Assembly: GCA_007126655.1 (NCBI GenBank)
Contig: SLAV01000013.1
Span: 1-38,380 of the forward strand
DNA from: Haloferula sp.
GTDB lineage: Bacteria; Verrucomicrobiota; Verrucomicrobiia; Verrucomicrobiales; Akkermansiaceae
Direction of reading: 5' to 3'
Length of the DNA: 38,380 nucleotides
In this document: positions 19,232 to 29,933 of the stretch, one piece after another
How positions within the stretch are numbered: position 1 is the first letter of the stretch
How the letters are laid out: each line of letters opens with the position of its first letter
Notes under the pieces: generated by a model
The model's database searches: none
The model's input: only the letters and a program-made list of their open reading frames with translations
What the model was told of the DNA's origin: nothing
Program-made: the position numbers and the translations under genes

Positions 19232-19960
19232 ATGAAACGACATCTCGCCACCACCTTTGCCGCGTTTGCGGTTGCCGCCGCTCCGGCCGCCGCCGAGCCA
19301 CCCGACGCCGCCGCCATCATCGAGGGCGCGCGTATGGCCGCCACCCTGGTCGAGCTCGACGAGCCGCTGGAGGGCACGCTTTCAAGCGGTGGCAGGAACA
19401 CGCCGATCGCGCTTTTCCTCAAGGGCGAGGACATCCAGTTCCAGTATTCCCAAAACCGTCGCGACTGGCAGGCCTTCCACATGCGCCTCGGCGACGGGCA
19501 GTTCGACCTTTTCCGCATGGTGGACGGCAACCAGGTGCGTTTCCCGCGCGAGGAACTCGTCAATCCCATCGCCGGCACCGACCTCACCTACGAGGATCTC
19601 GCGCTCAGGTTCTTCTATTGGCCGAATCCGCGTTTCGAAGGCGAGGAAAACGTGAGTGGCCAGGCGTGCTACAAAATCCGCCTCGACAAGCCGGCCGGCG
19701 CGCCGGGCCGCTACGAGGCCGTTTATGTCTGGGTGCACAAGCGCTACGGCGCCTTCATGCGCATCCGCGGCCACGACCGCGACGGCGCATTGGTGAAGGA
19801 ATTCCAGGTCGAGGACGTGATGCGGGTGTCCCGCGACGTCTGGACGCTGCGCCGCATGCAGGTGGCCACCCACAATCCGGAAACCGGCCGCCGCGAATCG
19901 ATCACGCGCGTCACCTTCGACTCACCGCGTTCCGCCCCCGCACGCCGCGGCCATCGATAG
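19232..19960 (+). CDS. Outer membrane lipoprotein-sorting protein (LolA-like superfamily)
   Basis: Signal peptide MKRHLATTFAAFAVAAAPAAA; FFYWPNPRFEGEENVSGQACYKIRLDKPAG...YGAFMRIRGHDRDGALVKEFQVEDV. Confidence 0.8.
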   Translation: MKRHLATTFAAFAVAAAPAAAEPPDAAAIIEGARMAATLVELDEPLEGTLSSGGRNTPIALFLKGEDIQFQYSQNRRDWQAFHMRLGDGQFDLFRMVDGNQVRFPREELVNPIAGTDLTYEDLALRFFYWPNPRFEGEENVSGQACYKIRLDKPAGAPGRYEAVYVWVHKRYGAFMRIRGHDRDGALVKEFQVEDVMRVSRDVWTLRRMQVATHNPETGRRESITRVTFDSPRSAPARRGHR

Positions 19961-20128
19961 CACAAATACGGACGCAACTGTTTGCCATGGCAGGCGATCA
20001 ATCATGATTTTCCATGAATATATTTGAATCGCCACCCGGCGCCTGTCGCCTGCGGCGGCGGCCGATGATTCGCAGTCAGCGAAATTCCGCCGTTGCGGTC
20101 GGGGGCGGGTTGTATTGGAGTGCGCCTT

Positions 20129-21424
20129 GTGAGAACAGAATCCGTCCCCGCCGAATTTTTCATCCGCAATCGCGCAAAACTGCGCGACATGCTCAAACCA
20201 CGCAGCCTGGTCATTGTGCATGCCAACGACGTCATGCCGACGAACGCCGACGGCGTGATGGCATTCCGCCAGAACGCGGATCTCTACCACCTCACCGGCA
20301 TCCAGCAGGAGGAGACGATCCTGATGATCGCCACCGGTCTCAACGCGGAGCCGGACCACGCCGAAATCCTCTTCACCCGCGAAACGAGCGAGCGGATCGC
20401 GATCTGGGAGGGTGAAAAGCTCACCAAGGAAGCGGCCACCGCCGCGTCCGGCATCCGGCGGGTCGAGTGGACCGGCGCGTTTGAAAGCCATTTCCACCGC
20501 CTGGCCCCGCAGTGCGACCACATCTACCTGCTCACCAATGAGCACCTGCGCGCCACCACGGTCGTCGAGACGCGCAACGACCGGTTTATCCGCCGGTGTC
20601 GTGAACGCTATCCGCTGCACCGCTACGAGCGGCTCGCACCACTGATGCACAGGCTCCGCATGATCAAGGGCGACGAGGAGATCGCGATGCTGCGCAAAGC
20701 CTGCGAGATCACCGGTTCGGGGTTCCGCCGCGCGCTCGGGTTCGTCAAGCCGGGCGTCGGCGAGTGGGAGGTGGAGGCGGAGTTCCTGCACGAATTCGTG
20801 CGCAAAGGCTCGCGCGGGTTCGCCTACCTCCCGATTATCGCTTCCGGCGGGAACGCCTGCGCACTGCACTACATCGACAACAACCGGCGCTGCGCGGACG
20901 GCGCGATGCTCCTGCTTGACGTGGGAGCCGAATACGCCGGATGGAACGCGGACATGACGCGCACCATCCCCGTCAACGGCCGCTTCACCCCACGGCAGCG
21001 AGATGTTTACAACGCCGTGCTGCGCGTGCTGAGGGCCGCCAACGAACGGCTCCGGCCCGGCAACACGCCGTCGGCTTATCACAAGGAGGTCGTCGCGATC
21101 ATGGAGGAGGAACTGGTGAAACTCGGACTCATCGACGCCGGAGAGGCCGCCTCGCAGGGGCCGGACAAACCGCTGGTGGCCAAGTATTTCATGCACGGGG
21201 TGTCACACCATTTGGGACTCGATGTCCACGACGTGGCTCCTTCCAACGAACCATTCGCACCTGGCATGGTCCTCACCATCGAGCCCGGCATCTACATCCG
21301 CGAGGAGGACCTCGGAGTGCGCCTCGAAAACGACGTCCTCATCGGCGCGGACACCAACACCGACCTCATGGATCACATCCCCATCGAGGCCGACGAAATC
21401 GAGGATTTGATGAACCGCGGCTGA
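20129..21424 (+). CDS. Xaa-Pro aminopeptidase (M24B family)
   Basis: Metal-ligand motifs LLLDVGAEYAGWNADMTRTIPVNGRF, HGVSHHLGLDVHD, MVLTIEPGIYI, GVRLENDVLI; GTG start proposed, ORF opens at 20093. Confidence 0.95.
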   Translation: MRTESVPAEFFIRNRAKLRDMLKPRSLVIVHANDVMPTNADGVMAFRQNADLYHLTGIQQEETILMIATGLNAEPDHAEILFTRETSERIAIWEGEKLTKEAATAASGIRRVEWTGAFESHFHRLAPQCDHIYLLTNEHLRATTVVETRNDRFIRRCRERYPLHRYERLAPLMHRLRMIKGDEEIAMLRKACEITGSGFRRALGFVKPGVGEWEVEAEFLHEFVRKGSRGFAYLPIIASGGNACALHYIDNNRRCADGAMLLLDVGAEYAGWNADMTRTIPVNGRFTPRQRDVYNAVLRVLRAANERLRPGNTPSAYHKEVVAIMEEELVKLGLIDAGEAASQGPDKPLVAKYFMHGVSHHLGLDVHDVAPSNEPFAPGMVLTIEPGIYIREEDLGVRLENDVLIGADTNTDLMDHIPIEADEIEDLMNRG

Positions 21425-21758
21425 ATCGACTTCCAACACGGCTGAACCAGCCTGACCATGGGTCACCGCAACCAACGCCTCCACACGCACGGCGCGAAAA
21501 GCCAGCGACCGGTGCTCCGGGCCGTCCGCGCGCGCGCGTCGGATAAAAAAGCGCGTCACCCACGGAGCGCCGGATTCATCCGGCCCCGCCAATGGAACAT
21601 ATTGATTCTGGTCTGGCCTTTTTAGTGCGCTTTTCCATGTCCGGGGCGCGGGTTTTCCCTTGAGGCCGGATCGGCAATCACGCTGCAGCCGCATTGACAT
21701 GAGCCGCCCGTTGCGCCACTTTCTGGGCCGAAATGAAGCGCTCTCAAGGGGGAAATCG

Positions 21759-24700
21759 ATGACGTTGGTGGCGAGGTTGATCCGCGGGATTTGGTTTTTC
21801 GGCTTGGCCACTTGGGTCTTGGCCGAGGGCGAAACACCGATTGGAACGGTCGATCACGATTCCCGGTTGAATGAACTGCGTGAGGAGATCGCCATTGCCC
21901 GCGAAAGCTTTGCCGGCTTGGAGCTGACGGAGACGGCGCGGGTCCAGGTGGATGAAAGCCTGGATCAGGCAGAAGAGCGTCTGAACATGGCTGAAGGCAT
22001 GAGATCCCGTGAGGATGAACTCTCAAGGCTGGTTCCCGCCGCACCGGCACGCATCGAGGCGCTCGAAGCCGAGCTGGCGGCGGTCGGTGAAACGGTGCGT
22101 TCCATTCCCACGGAATTCCTTGAGGTGACGGAGGCCGCCGAGCAGATCCGGACCGAGATCGCACGCCTGGAAACCGATTTGTCCGCCGCTCAGAGCGCGC
22201 TGGCGGAATTACGGGAACGTCCGGTGCAGATCGGGACGCGCCTGCCGGAGGTGATGTCACGGATCGGCCAGATCGCGGACAGTGCCACGGCACCGCTCGA
22301 GGACGGCACCTCCACGCCCAGACAAGCCGCAGCCTTGTTGCGGGACCGTGCCGCGTTAAAGGCGTTGCAAGCCGAAGCCGACCTCCTGCAGAAGGAACGC
22401 GACACCCAATCGCTGCGGGAGCGGATTTCCGCCCTCGGCATTCAACTCAAGGAAAGGCGGTTGGCCGCCAAACGCGAATGGCTGGCCTTGCTCGATGAAC
22501 GACGGAGTGTCCTGGCGGAAGATGAATTCACCGGGCTTCGCCGCGTGCTCGAGGACATGGCGGGAGAACCGGCCGCGCCGCAGGAGGAATTGGAAGCGAT
22601 GGTGGATGAGATGGAAGGGTGGATCGGGGAACTCGAGCAGACCGTCGCCGACTCCGAAGGCATTTCGCGGCGGTCGGATTCGATCCGGGAGCAATTGGAG
22701 ATGTTGCGGCGGGACAATGAACGAATCCGCCGTCAGATCGCCTTGGGAGGTTTCGAGGGAGCATTTACCCAACTGCTGATCGAGCAGCGCCAGCGGCTCC
22801 AAAGCAGGAGATCCCTGGATTACGATCTGAGACAATTGGACCGTGAAATCACCAACGCGCAACTGGATGGCATCCGGATCGATGATTTGCGGCGCGATTT
22901 GTCGCCGCTGCGCGAACGCTGGCGCGGTGACCCGGATGGGGAGCCCTTGATCGAATTCCGCTCGAACCTTGTGGAACGCCTTGATGCCGCGCAGCGGGAA
23001 AAGATCCGGCAACTGACACGACTGGGCAGCGACCAACAGGCCCATCGGGATCTCACGGTCGAATTCAGCGTGTTTTTGCTCGACCAGCTCTTCTGGCGCA
23101 GAAGCTCACCACCGGTAGACAGCGGTTTTTTCCGTGGCATGGCCTCCGGCGTGAAATCGTGGTTTGAAATGGAGACGCTTCTATGGAGCACACTCAAGGA
23201 TCTGCCCGCGCAACGACCTGGACTGGTCGGGATGATCCTAGTGTTTTTCACGGCTTTGCTAGCCGTCCGTCGCAGGTTGAGGCAGACCATGGAACACAGT
23301 GGCAGGCGGATTCGCAGAATCTCCAGCGACCGGCTCGGCCATACCATCCGGGCGTTGGTCGCGACGCTTTTCCTGGCCCTGCCCCTGCCGCTTTTGATCT
23401 GGGCGACCGCCACGGGTCTGGCCAGTGCCCCCACTCCCGACCCGTGGGTGCGCGGCTCGACCCGCTGGCTCACCTGGGCCGCCTGGATGCTGCTGTGGAT
23501 ATTCGCCCTGGGTTCCATGGTTTCGAAAGAGGGCATCGGCCGACAGCACTTCGGCTGGGACCCGCACGCGTGCGACGCGGTGCGCAAGGGATTGAGGCGG
23601 CTCCTCTTCGTCTACGTGCCAGCGATGCTGGTGGTCAGCCTCACGTATTACGACCGTACGCCTCTGGCGTTCGACAGCCTTGGCAGGCTGGCGTTCATTA
23701 CCAGTCAGTTCGGGCTGATTTGGGCGCTTGCGGCAATCTTCTCACCCTCTGGCGGAGCTTTCACCGCCATCACCCTCGACAAGCCGGATGGCTGGCTCTC
23801 CCGTTCAAAGCATGTGTGTTTTGCATCGGTCGTGGGGATTCCCGCCTTGATGGTCATCCTCGCGATCATGGGGTATACGCTCACGGCATTTGTCCTTGCG
23901 GATCGATTCATGGCTTCCTTGCAGTGGGTTGCGGGTGGCGTGATTGTATACGGATTGCTGACCCGGTGGCTCATGATCAAGCAACGCCGGATTGCCCTGA
24001 GCGAGGCGATCGAATTGCGCCGTGCGCGCCGCGAGGCAAGTGCTCAGGAGAAAATCCCTGGGGACGAACGCGAGGCCGCCGCCGGTGAGGAGGATCATGT
24101 CGAATTGGATCTTGGTGATGTCGTTCACCAGACCCGTCATCTCGCACGATCCCTCGTCGGTATCGCCGTGGTTGTGGGTGTGACGCACGGGCTGATGTCC
24201 GGATTGCCGCTTGAGCAGGCCGGAGAAAATCTCGGCCTTCTTGCGAATTTCCAATGGATCACCGGTCTGCGCGCCCTCTTGATCGTGCTCGTCACGGTTA
24301 CGGTGGTGAAGAACCTGCCGGGGTTGCTTGATGTGGTGGGGCTGCGGAGTTCCGGCATGTCTCCCGGCAGCCGCTACGCCCTCTCAACCCTGGGCCAGTA
24401 CGCGCTGGCTGCCACGGGAGTCCTGATTCTTGCCGGTGAACTCGAGCTGGACTGGTCGCGTTTCGGCTGGATCGCGGCGGCCCTGAGTGTGGGCCTGGGT
24501 TTCGGTCTGCAGGAAATTGTCGCGAATTTCGTGTGCGGGATCATCCTGCTGTTCGAGAGGCCGATCCGGGTTGGGGATGTGGTGACGGTCGGCGAGGTCA
24601 CCGGCTCGGTCAGCCAGATCCGCATGCGGGCGACGACCATCACCAATTGGGACCGGCAGGAATTCGTCGTGCCGAACAAGGAGTTCATCACGGGATCGCT

Positions 24701-25070
24701 GATCAATTGGACGCTCAGCAACAAAATGAACCGTTTCGTCATTCCGGTCGGTGTCGCTTACGGCACCGACACCCGGAAGGCGCGGCAGTTGATGCTGGAT
24801 GCGGCGCGCTCCCACCCGCATGTGTTGGAGGATCCCGAACCTGTCTCCGTCTTCAATGGATTTGGCGACAGCACGCTGGATCTCGAGCTGCGGTGCTTTC
24901 TCTCTTCCCTCGAATGCCGTGTGCAGACCATCACCGAGCTGAACGAGGAAATCGACCGCCGTTTCGCGCAAGCCGGGATAGAAATCGCCTTCCCTCAGCG
25001 CGACCTCAATCTCCGGACCGTTCCCGAGGGCTGGTCGGTTCCGGACCCGCAGCGAAACGGCAGAGCTTGA
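21759..25070 (+). CDS. Large mechanosensitive ion channel (MscS superfamily, MscK/KefA-like)
   Basis: Coiled-coil periplasmic N-terminus, multiple TMs, MscS core LSVGLGFGLQEIVANFVCGIILLFERPIRVGDVVTVGEVTGSVSQIRMRATTITNWDRQEFVVPNKEFITGSLINWTLS; SD-like AAGGGGG before the 21759 ATG. Confidence 0.95.
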   Translation: MTLVARLIRGIWFFGLATWVLAEGETPIGTVDHDSRLNELREEIAIARESFAGLELTETARVQVDESLDQAEERLNMAEGMRSREDELSRLVPAAPARIEALEAELAAVGETVRSIPTEFLEVTEAAEQIRTEIARLETDLSAAQSALAELRERPVQIGTRLPEVMSRIGQIADSATAPLEDGTSTPRQAAALLRDRAALKALQAEADLLQKERDTQSLRERISALGIQLKERRLAAKREWLALLDERRSVLAEDEFTGLRRVLEDMAGEPAAPQEELEAMVDEMEGWIGELEQTVADSEGISRRSDSIREQLEMLRRDNERIRRQIALGGFEGAFTQLLIEQRQRLQSRRSLDYDLRQLDREITNAQLDGIRIDDLRRDLSPLRERWRGDPDGEPLIEFRSNLVERLDAAQREKIRQLTRLGSDQQAHRDLTVEFSVFLLDQLFWRRSSPPVDSGFFRGMASGVKSWFEMETLLWSTLKDLPAQRPGLVGMILVFFTALLAVRRRLRQTMEHSGRRIRRISSDRLGHTIRALVATLFLALPLPLLIWATATGLASAPTPDPWVRGSTRWLTWAAWMLLWIFALGSMVSKEGIGRQHFGWDPHACDAVRKGLRRLLFVYVPAMLVVSLTYYDRTPLAFDSLGRLAFITSQFGLIWALAAIFSPSGGAFTAITLDKPDGWLSRSKHVCFASVVGIPALMVILAIMGYTLTAFVLADRFMASLQWVAGGVIVYGLLTRWLMIKQRRIALSEAIELRRARREASAQEKIPGDEREAAAGEEDHVELDLGDVVHQTRHLARSLVGIAVVVGVTHGLMSGLPLEQAGENLGLLANFQWITGLRALLIVLVTVTVVKNLPGLLDVVGLRSSGMSPGSRYALSTLGQYALAATGVLILAGELELDWSRFGWIAAALSVGLGFGLQEIVANFVCGIILLFERPIRVGDVVTVGEVTGSVSQIRMRATTITNWDRQEFVVPNKEFITGSLINWTLSNKMNRFVIPVGVAYGTDTRKARQLMLDAARSHPHVLEDPEPVSVFNGFGDSTLDLELRCFLSSLECRVQTITELNEEIDRRFAQAGIEIAFPQRDLNLRTVPEGWSVPDPQRNGRA

Positions 25071-25165
25071 GGCCTGGCCGGCCAGCGCCCCTTGTTTGCG
25101 CAATCCCCGGCGGTTTTGGCGATTCGTCACCCCATATTTGTGCGGATTGGTGGCAGGGTATCGTT

Positions 25166-26311
25166 CTACGTGATCAAGCGGCTACCGGCATCCGGTGGCC
25201 GGACGCTTGCATGGCCGGGCTTGGCGTCCCTTATGGGTGCCGGGCCGATCGTGCCGCCATCCACAAAGGTCGATTTGATGGCAAGCTGCCTGCGGTTGTC
25301 CTTGCCCAGGGCGATTTCATTGGCCCACCGCAGGATGCGGCGGACGAGAATCCGCGAGTCCCAACTGATGTGTGCCACCGAGGGTCGACACCAGTCGAAC
25401 GCAGGATCGGGATCGCCGCATGCCAATGACACATCGCGTGGCGCAATAATCCCCTTTTGGGCAAGATGGTGTTGGGCGGCAACAAAGATGTGCATCTCGT
25501 CCATGAAGATGGCGGTGGGCGGAGTGAGCTCGAAACAACGGTCCAGACACTTGCACAAGCCTTCGGCACTGTCCTTCCAATCCGGGAGATTGTATGGGCC
25601 GGTGGGTATGCCATGCAGCTCCAGGCGCTCGATGAACGTTTTCTCAAAGAGAGCGAGCGTGGGCTTTCGCCGTTCCTCACGGGCCAGGATCACAATGCGC
25701 CGGTGCCCCAGGGAAACCAGCCGCTCAACCAGGTCTTTCTGTCCGATCAGCTTGTCGGGTCCGGCACCCGCGATATCCACGGATCTTCTCCGCCCCCCGT
25801 AGGCGAAAGCGGGCACGGGCTGCTCGGCAAACCAGTTGAGGATCTCCCGCGTTCCGGCGAAAATCACCCATGCATCGGCCTCCTCCTGGGCCACCATCCG
25901 CTTCACCCGGTTCAGATTCATTTTCATGCCGAGCAGGTTCCGTGAACAGATGTGCGCCGGATGCCCCGCCTCCGACAAGGCGTGCCGCAACTCGACGATG
26001 TAGCCGCGCAAGGCATCGCTTTGTTCGTAAAGCAGGATCGCCACGCGCATGCCGCGGGGCTTCGCCCCTTGCGGCAGAGTGATCCTGCTCCGTTTGCCGG
26101 GGCCCTGGGGCACAAGGAAACCTTCGCGCTCGAGCCGGGCGACCGCCGCGATCACCGTGTTGGATCCCACCTCCAGCTGGTTCGCCAGATACCTGACTCC
26201 CGGCATCGTGCCCCACAGTTCGCCTTTGAGGATCGCATTCCGCAAATACTGCACCAACTGGTCAACCACGGAAACAGGGCTGAAGGGCTGCATGGGGCCG
26301 AAAGGCTTCAT
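25166..26311 (-). CDS. GntR-type winged-helix regulator with LacI-like effector-binding domain (paralog 1)
   Basis: DQLVQYLRNAILKGELWGTMPGVRYLANQLEVGSNTVIAAVARLEREGFLVPQGPGKRSRI (wHTH) followed by RVAILLYE...LGHRRIVILAREERR...ISWDSRILVRRILRW (periplasmic-binding-like). Confidence 0.9.
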   Translation of the reverse strand: MKPFGPMQPFSPVSVVDQLVQYLRNAILKGELWGTMPGVRYLANQLEVGSNTVIAAVARLEREGFLVPQGPGKRSRITLPQGAKPRGMRVAILLYEQSDALRGYIVELRHALSEAGHPAHICSRNLLGMKMNLNRVKRMVAQEEADAWVIFAGTREILNWFAEQPVPAFAYGGRRRSVDIAGAGPDKLIGQKDLVERLVSLGHRRIVILAREERRKPTLALFEKTFIERLELHGIPTGPYNLPDWKDSAEGLCKCLDRCFELTPPTAIFMDEMHIFVAAQHHLAQKGIIAPRDVSLACGDPDPAFDWCRPSVAHISWDSRILVRRILRWANEIALGKDNRRQLAIKSTFVDGGTIGPAPIRDAKPGHASVRPPDAGSRLIT

Positions 26312-26440
26312 GCGGAAACTGTTGCCAGGCAGAAAACAGATGGCAAGAAGTTTTTCATTGCTCTTCCGCGTCCGGCATTGAATCCAAAAAGAACACACGG
26401 CCATCTTTCCGCTCCCCATGTTTTTTGTCAAATTACCGCA

Positions 26441-27516
26441 TCACTTCCACTCCCCGGCCGGTGGCCCGATCGTTCCGCCCTCGACGAGCGTGGTCCTGGT
26501 CACGCTCTGTCGCCGGTCATCGGTGCCGCGGGCGACAAGTCCGGCCCATCGCACGATCCTTCGCACCATCGGCGCGCCGCTCCATTGGATGTGTGCCACC
26601 GACGGGCGCATGGCGGTGAAATGCGGATCGCCATCCGTGCAAACCAATGAGACGTCATCGGGTGCGAAAATGTGACGCCGGGCGAGGTGGTGCTGCACGG
26701 AGAGGAAGACGGGGGACTCGTCGATGATCAGTGCGGTTGGCGGTGTGAGCCGGTAGATTGCGTCGATGCGCCTGTGCAGGTCGTCAACCGTGCCGTCCCA
26801 CTGCGGAAGGTTGTAGGAGCCCGTTTGGATTCCCGCCTGATCGAGTTCGTCGAGGAAGGCCCTCTCGGGCAGGCCGGGCGTGGGGATCAGGCGGGACGGT
26901 CTGGCAAGCAGGACGATCCGGCGGTGGCCAAGGCCGAGCAGGTGGCGGGCCACGTGCCGGTATGCCTTCACCTTATCCGGGCCGATCCCCGCGACCGGCA
27001 GGCCATGCCTGCGCCCGAAGAGCGCGAACGCCGGCATCGTCTGCTTCGAGATCCAGGCAAGCACTTCGCGCGAAGCCCCCTCCAACACCCAGGCGTCGGC
27101 TTTTGTGGCCGCCACCAACCTGGAGACCTTTTTCAAATCCATCTTCATCTCACTCAACGATCGGTTCGGGAAAATGACGGCGTGCCCTTCCTTTTCCAAC
27201 TGGTGCTGGAGATCGACGATGTAGTCCAACCGGATGTCCTCCGCCAGGCACAGCAGGATCGCCACACGCAGCGAGCGGGCTGCGTTCCCGCTTTCCGGCG
27301 TGATGCGGCTGCGGCGGCCCGCCCCCTGTTTCACGAGGAGCCCCTCGTGTTCCAGTAGCGTGAGCGCACCGAGGACCGTTCTTTGGCTGCAGCCGAGCAT
27401 CGCCGCAAGCCGATCTACGCCCGGCATCTCTCCGACGAGTTCGCCACGGTGGATCTCGCCGCGCAGGTGCGTGGCAAGCTGCTCGACGGAGGAAACATAC
27501 CGGTAGGGCCTCATGT
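26441..27516 (-). CDS. GntR-type winged-helix regulator with LacI-like effector-binding domain (paralog 2)
   Basis: EQLATHLRGEIHRGELVGEMPGVDRLAAMLGCSQRTVLGALTLLEHEGLLVKQGAGRRSRI; colinear with paralog 1 over full length. Confidence 0.9.
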
Positions 27517-27519
27517 TTG

Positions 27520-27531
27520 GTGAGCACCATC
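27520..27531. promoter_or_regulatory. Candidate operator palindrome TGGTG-AG-CACCA
   Basis: Inverted repeat immediately upstream of the paralog 2 start codon in the divergent regulator/esterase intergenic region. Confidence 0.35.
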
Positions 27532-27635
27532 TTCTGGGAAGTGGTTGATGGAAAGGAAATTCTGGTGCATCGCCACTGCCTGAGAGTAGTTGAAGGCGAA
27601 CACGTTTCAAAAAAACGGGTCCATCGCATCACTCC

Positions 27636-29933
27636 ATGAAAACCCCATCCTTCGCCGCCCTGGCTCTTGCCGTTGCCTGTTCCGCCGCATCCGCTGAACA
27701 TTTCGTCGAACATGACAGCCCGCTCATCCCGCCCGGCCTCGGCCCGGGGGATTCCTTCCATCTGGTCTTCGCCACCCACGGCAGGACCAATCGTGACGGA
27801 GGCGACGGCGAGGACAACTTCCCCATCTCGCACTGGAACGCCTTTGTTACAAAAGAGGCCGCCGCCTCCACCGTCACCGCCCTCCAGCCGCACCTTGCCG
27901 CCATCGAGTGGAAGGCCATCGTCTCCACCACCAAGGTAAACGCCCGCGACAACGCCCCCGTCAGCGCACCCGTCTATCGTCTCGACGGGGAACTCGTCGC
28001 CACCGGCTTCGACGACCTCTGGGACGGCAGCCTTGAGGCCCCCATCGAAATCACACAAAATCTCACCGTAGTCCCCGGTGCGCAGCAAAACATCATCTTT
28101 ACCGGCAGCACTTCAGAAGGCTTGGTGGATCCACGATATCCCCTTGGAAACGGTAGCGAGTCCGCAAGAACCGGGCGCGCCGCGCATATCGGCCCCCGCT
28201 GGATCTCGGGGCCCGACTTTGAACGGCGCAACCCCACGAGAAGGGCGTTCCGGATGTATGGCATGTCCGAGCGGATCACCGTCATCATCCCGCCGGACAC
28301 GGACGGCGACGGCCTGCCGGACTGGTGGGAGGAACTCCACTTCGGTGGCCCCACTGCGGCCAACCTGCACGACGACTCCGACGGCGACGGTCTCACCAAC
28401 CTTGAGGAGTTCACCCGCGGCACCGACCCGACCAACCCCGATACCGACGGCGACGGCCTGCTCGATGGCCACAGCATCACCCTCACCAGCAACGACCGAC
28501 GCTACGCCGTCTGGACCAACGCCGGCATCTCTCACGTGGACACCGCAGAAGGACGCACCTTCCTCGGCGAACTCACCCTCGGCACCGACCCGCTCAACCC
28601 CGATACCGACGGCGACGGCCTGCTCGACGGCGACAGCATCACCGTTTCCACCAGCAACCCGCGCTTCACCGAATGGGAGGAAGCCGGCATCTTCTTTGCA
28701 GACAATGGTGCCACGCGCACCTTCCTCGGCGAAAGAGCCTACGGCACCGACCCGCTCAACCCGGATAGCGACGGCGATGGCCTCGGCGACGGTCGCGAGG
28801 TGGCCATCTACGGCACCGACCCCACCAACCCGGACACCGATGGCGACGGAGCGGGCGACTGGTATGAAGTTTACGCCTCCTTCACCGACCCCAACGATCC
28901 AAGCGACACCCCGAACGTTCCCTATCCGCTGCCCCGGCCCGATGGCTCCGCAGGTGTGACGGACAAACCCGTGAAAGTTTACATCATGATGGGCCAGTCA
29001 AACATGACCGGCATCGGCAGAGTCAATGGAACAGATCCAGGCACCCTCGAAACCATCGTGAAAGAACAAGGCAAATTCCCCAACCTCGTCGATGAGTCCA
29101 ACAACTGGCTCCCCCGCAACGACGTGCTCTACCGCCGCGCCGCACATTCCAGCAGTGACACCGGTCCCCTGGCACCAAGGCAGGGGGCCAGCTCCAGCCA
29201 GCTCGGCCCGGAACTCGGCTTCGGCCAAATCATGGGGTTCCATCATGACGAGCCCGTACTGATCCTCAAGGCATCCCAAGGCAACCGCAGCCTCGGCGGC
29301 GACTTCCTCCCTCCCGGCAGCCCCCGCAGAGAGGTCGATGGCACCACTTATGCCGGCTACGGCGATAGCCCGCGAGAGTGGCCGTCGGGCACCACCCCGG
29401 AGCCCGACGATTTTGTGGCAGGCAACCAATATGACCTCTCGTTCCGCACCCACCCGAACAACATCATGGCAATCCTCGCCGACTTCGATACCCTCTACCC
29501 GCAGTGGGCCGACCAAGGCTATGAAATCGGAGGCTTCGTCTGGTGGCAGGGTCACTGGGATCAATTGACATCGCGCCCCTACGCAGACTTCTATGAGGAA
29601 AACCTCGTCAACTTCATCAACGCCGTCCGCGCGGAAGTCGATGCGCCCAAAGCCCCGTTCGTCGTCGCCACCATCGGCTTCGGCGGCGGAGAACTCGGCG
29701 ACAAGTCCGGACGTTTCCAAAAGGTCTTCAATGCCCAGATGACCGTGCAGGACCTGGCGGAGTTCGTCGGCAACGTGAAGTCCGTCGATATCCTCAGATA
29801 CTGGCGCACCGCCGACGAGTCGCCCAGCAACGATGGTGTGCACTACAACCAGAGCGCCGAGACCTACATGCTCGTCGGCGATGCCGCAGGCCGCGCCATG
29901 ATCGAGCTGTTCAAGAACACTTCGTCCCCTTAA
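27636..29933 (+). CDS. Exported SGNH/SASA-domain carbohydrate esterase with thrombospondin type 3-like Ca-binding repeats
   Basis: Signal peptide MKTPSFAALALAVACSAASA; DTDGDGL repeats; VKVYIMMGQSNMTGIGRV catalytic block, VWWQGHWDQ and NDGVHYNQSAETYMLVGDAAG. Confidence 0.88.
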   Translation: MKTPSFAALALAVACSAASAEHFVEHDSPLIPPGLGPGDSFHLVFATHGRTNRDGGDGEDNFPISHWNAFVTKEAAASTVTALQPHLAAIEWKAIVSTTKVNARDNAPVSAPVYRLDGELVATGFDDLWDGSLEAPIEITQNLTVVPGAQQNIIFTGSTSEGLVDPRYPLGNGSESARTGRAAHIGPRWISGPDFERRNPTRRAFRMYGMSERITVIIPPDTDGDGLPDWWEELHFGGPTAANLHDDSDGDGLTNLEEFTRGTDPTNPDTDGDGLLDGHSITLTSNDRRYAVWTNAGISHVDTAEGRTFLGELTLGTDPLNPDTDGDGLLDGDSITVSTSNPRFTEWEEAGIFFADNGATRTFLGERAYGTDPLNPDSDGDGLGDGREVAIYGTDPTNPDTDGDGAGDWYEVYASFTDPNDPSDTPNVPYPLPRPDGSAGVTDKPVKVYIMMGQSNMTGIGRVNGTDPGTLETIVKEQGKFPNLVDESNNWLPRNDVLYRRAAHSSSDTGPLAPRQGASSSQLGPELGFGQIMGFHHDEPVLILKASQGNRSLGGDFLPPGSPRREVDGTTYAGYGDSPREWPSGTTPEPDDFVAGNQYDLSFRTHPNNIMAILADFDTLYPQWADQGYEIGGFVWWQGHWDQLTSRPYADFYEENLVNFINAVRAEVDAPKAPFVVATIGFGGGELGDKSGRFQKVFNAQMTVQDLAEFVGNVKSVDILRYWRTADESPSNDGVHYNQSAETYMLVGDAAGRAMIELFKNTSSP
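28440..28763 (+). repeat. Two tandem 162-bp (54-codon) units within the esterase gene
   Basis: DTDGDGLLDGHSITLTS...GTDPLNP and DTDGDGLLDGDSITVST...GTDPLNP are adjacent, same length. Confidence 0.9.
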
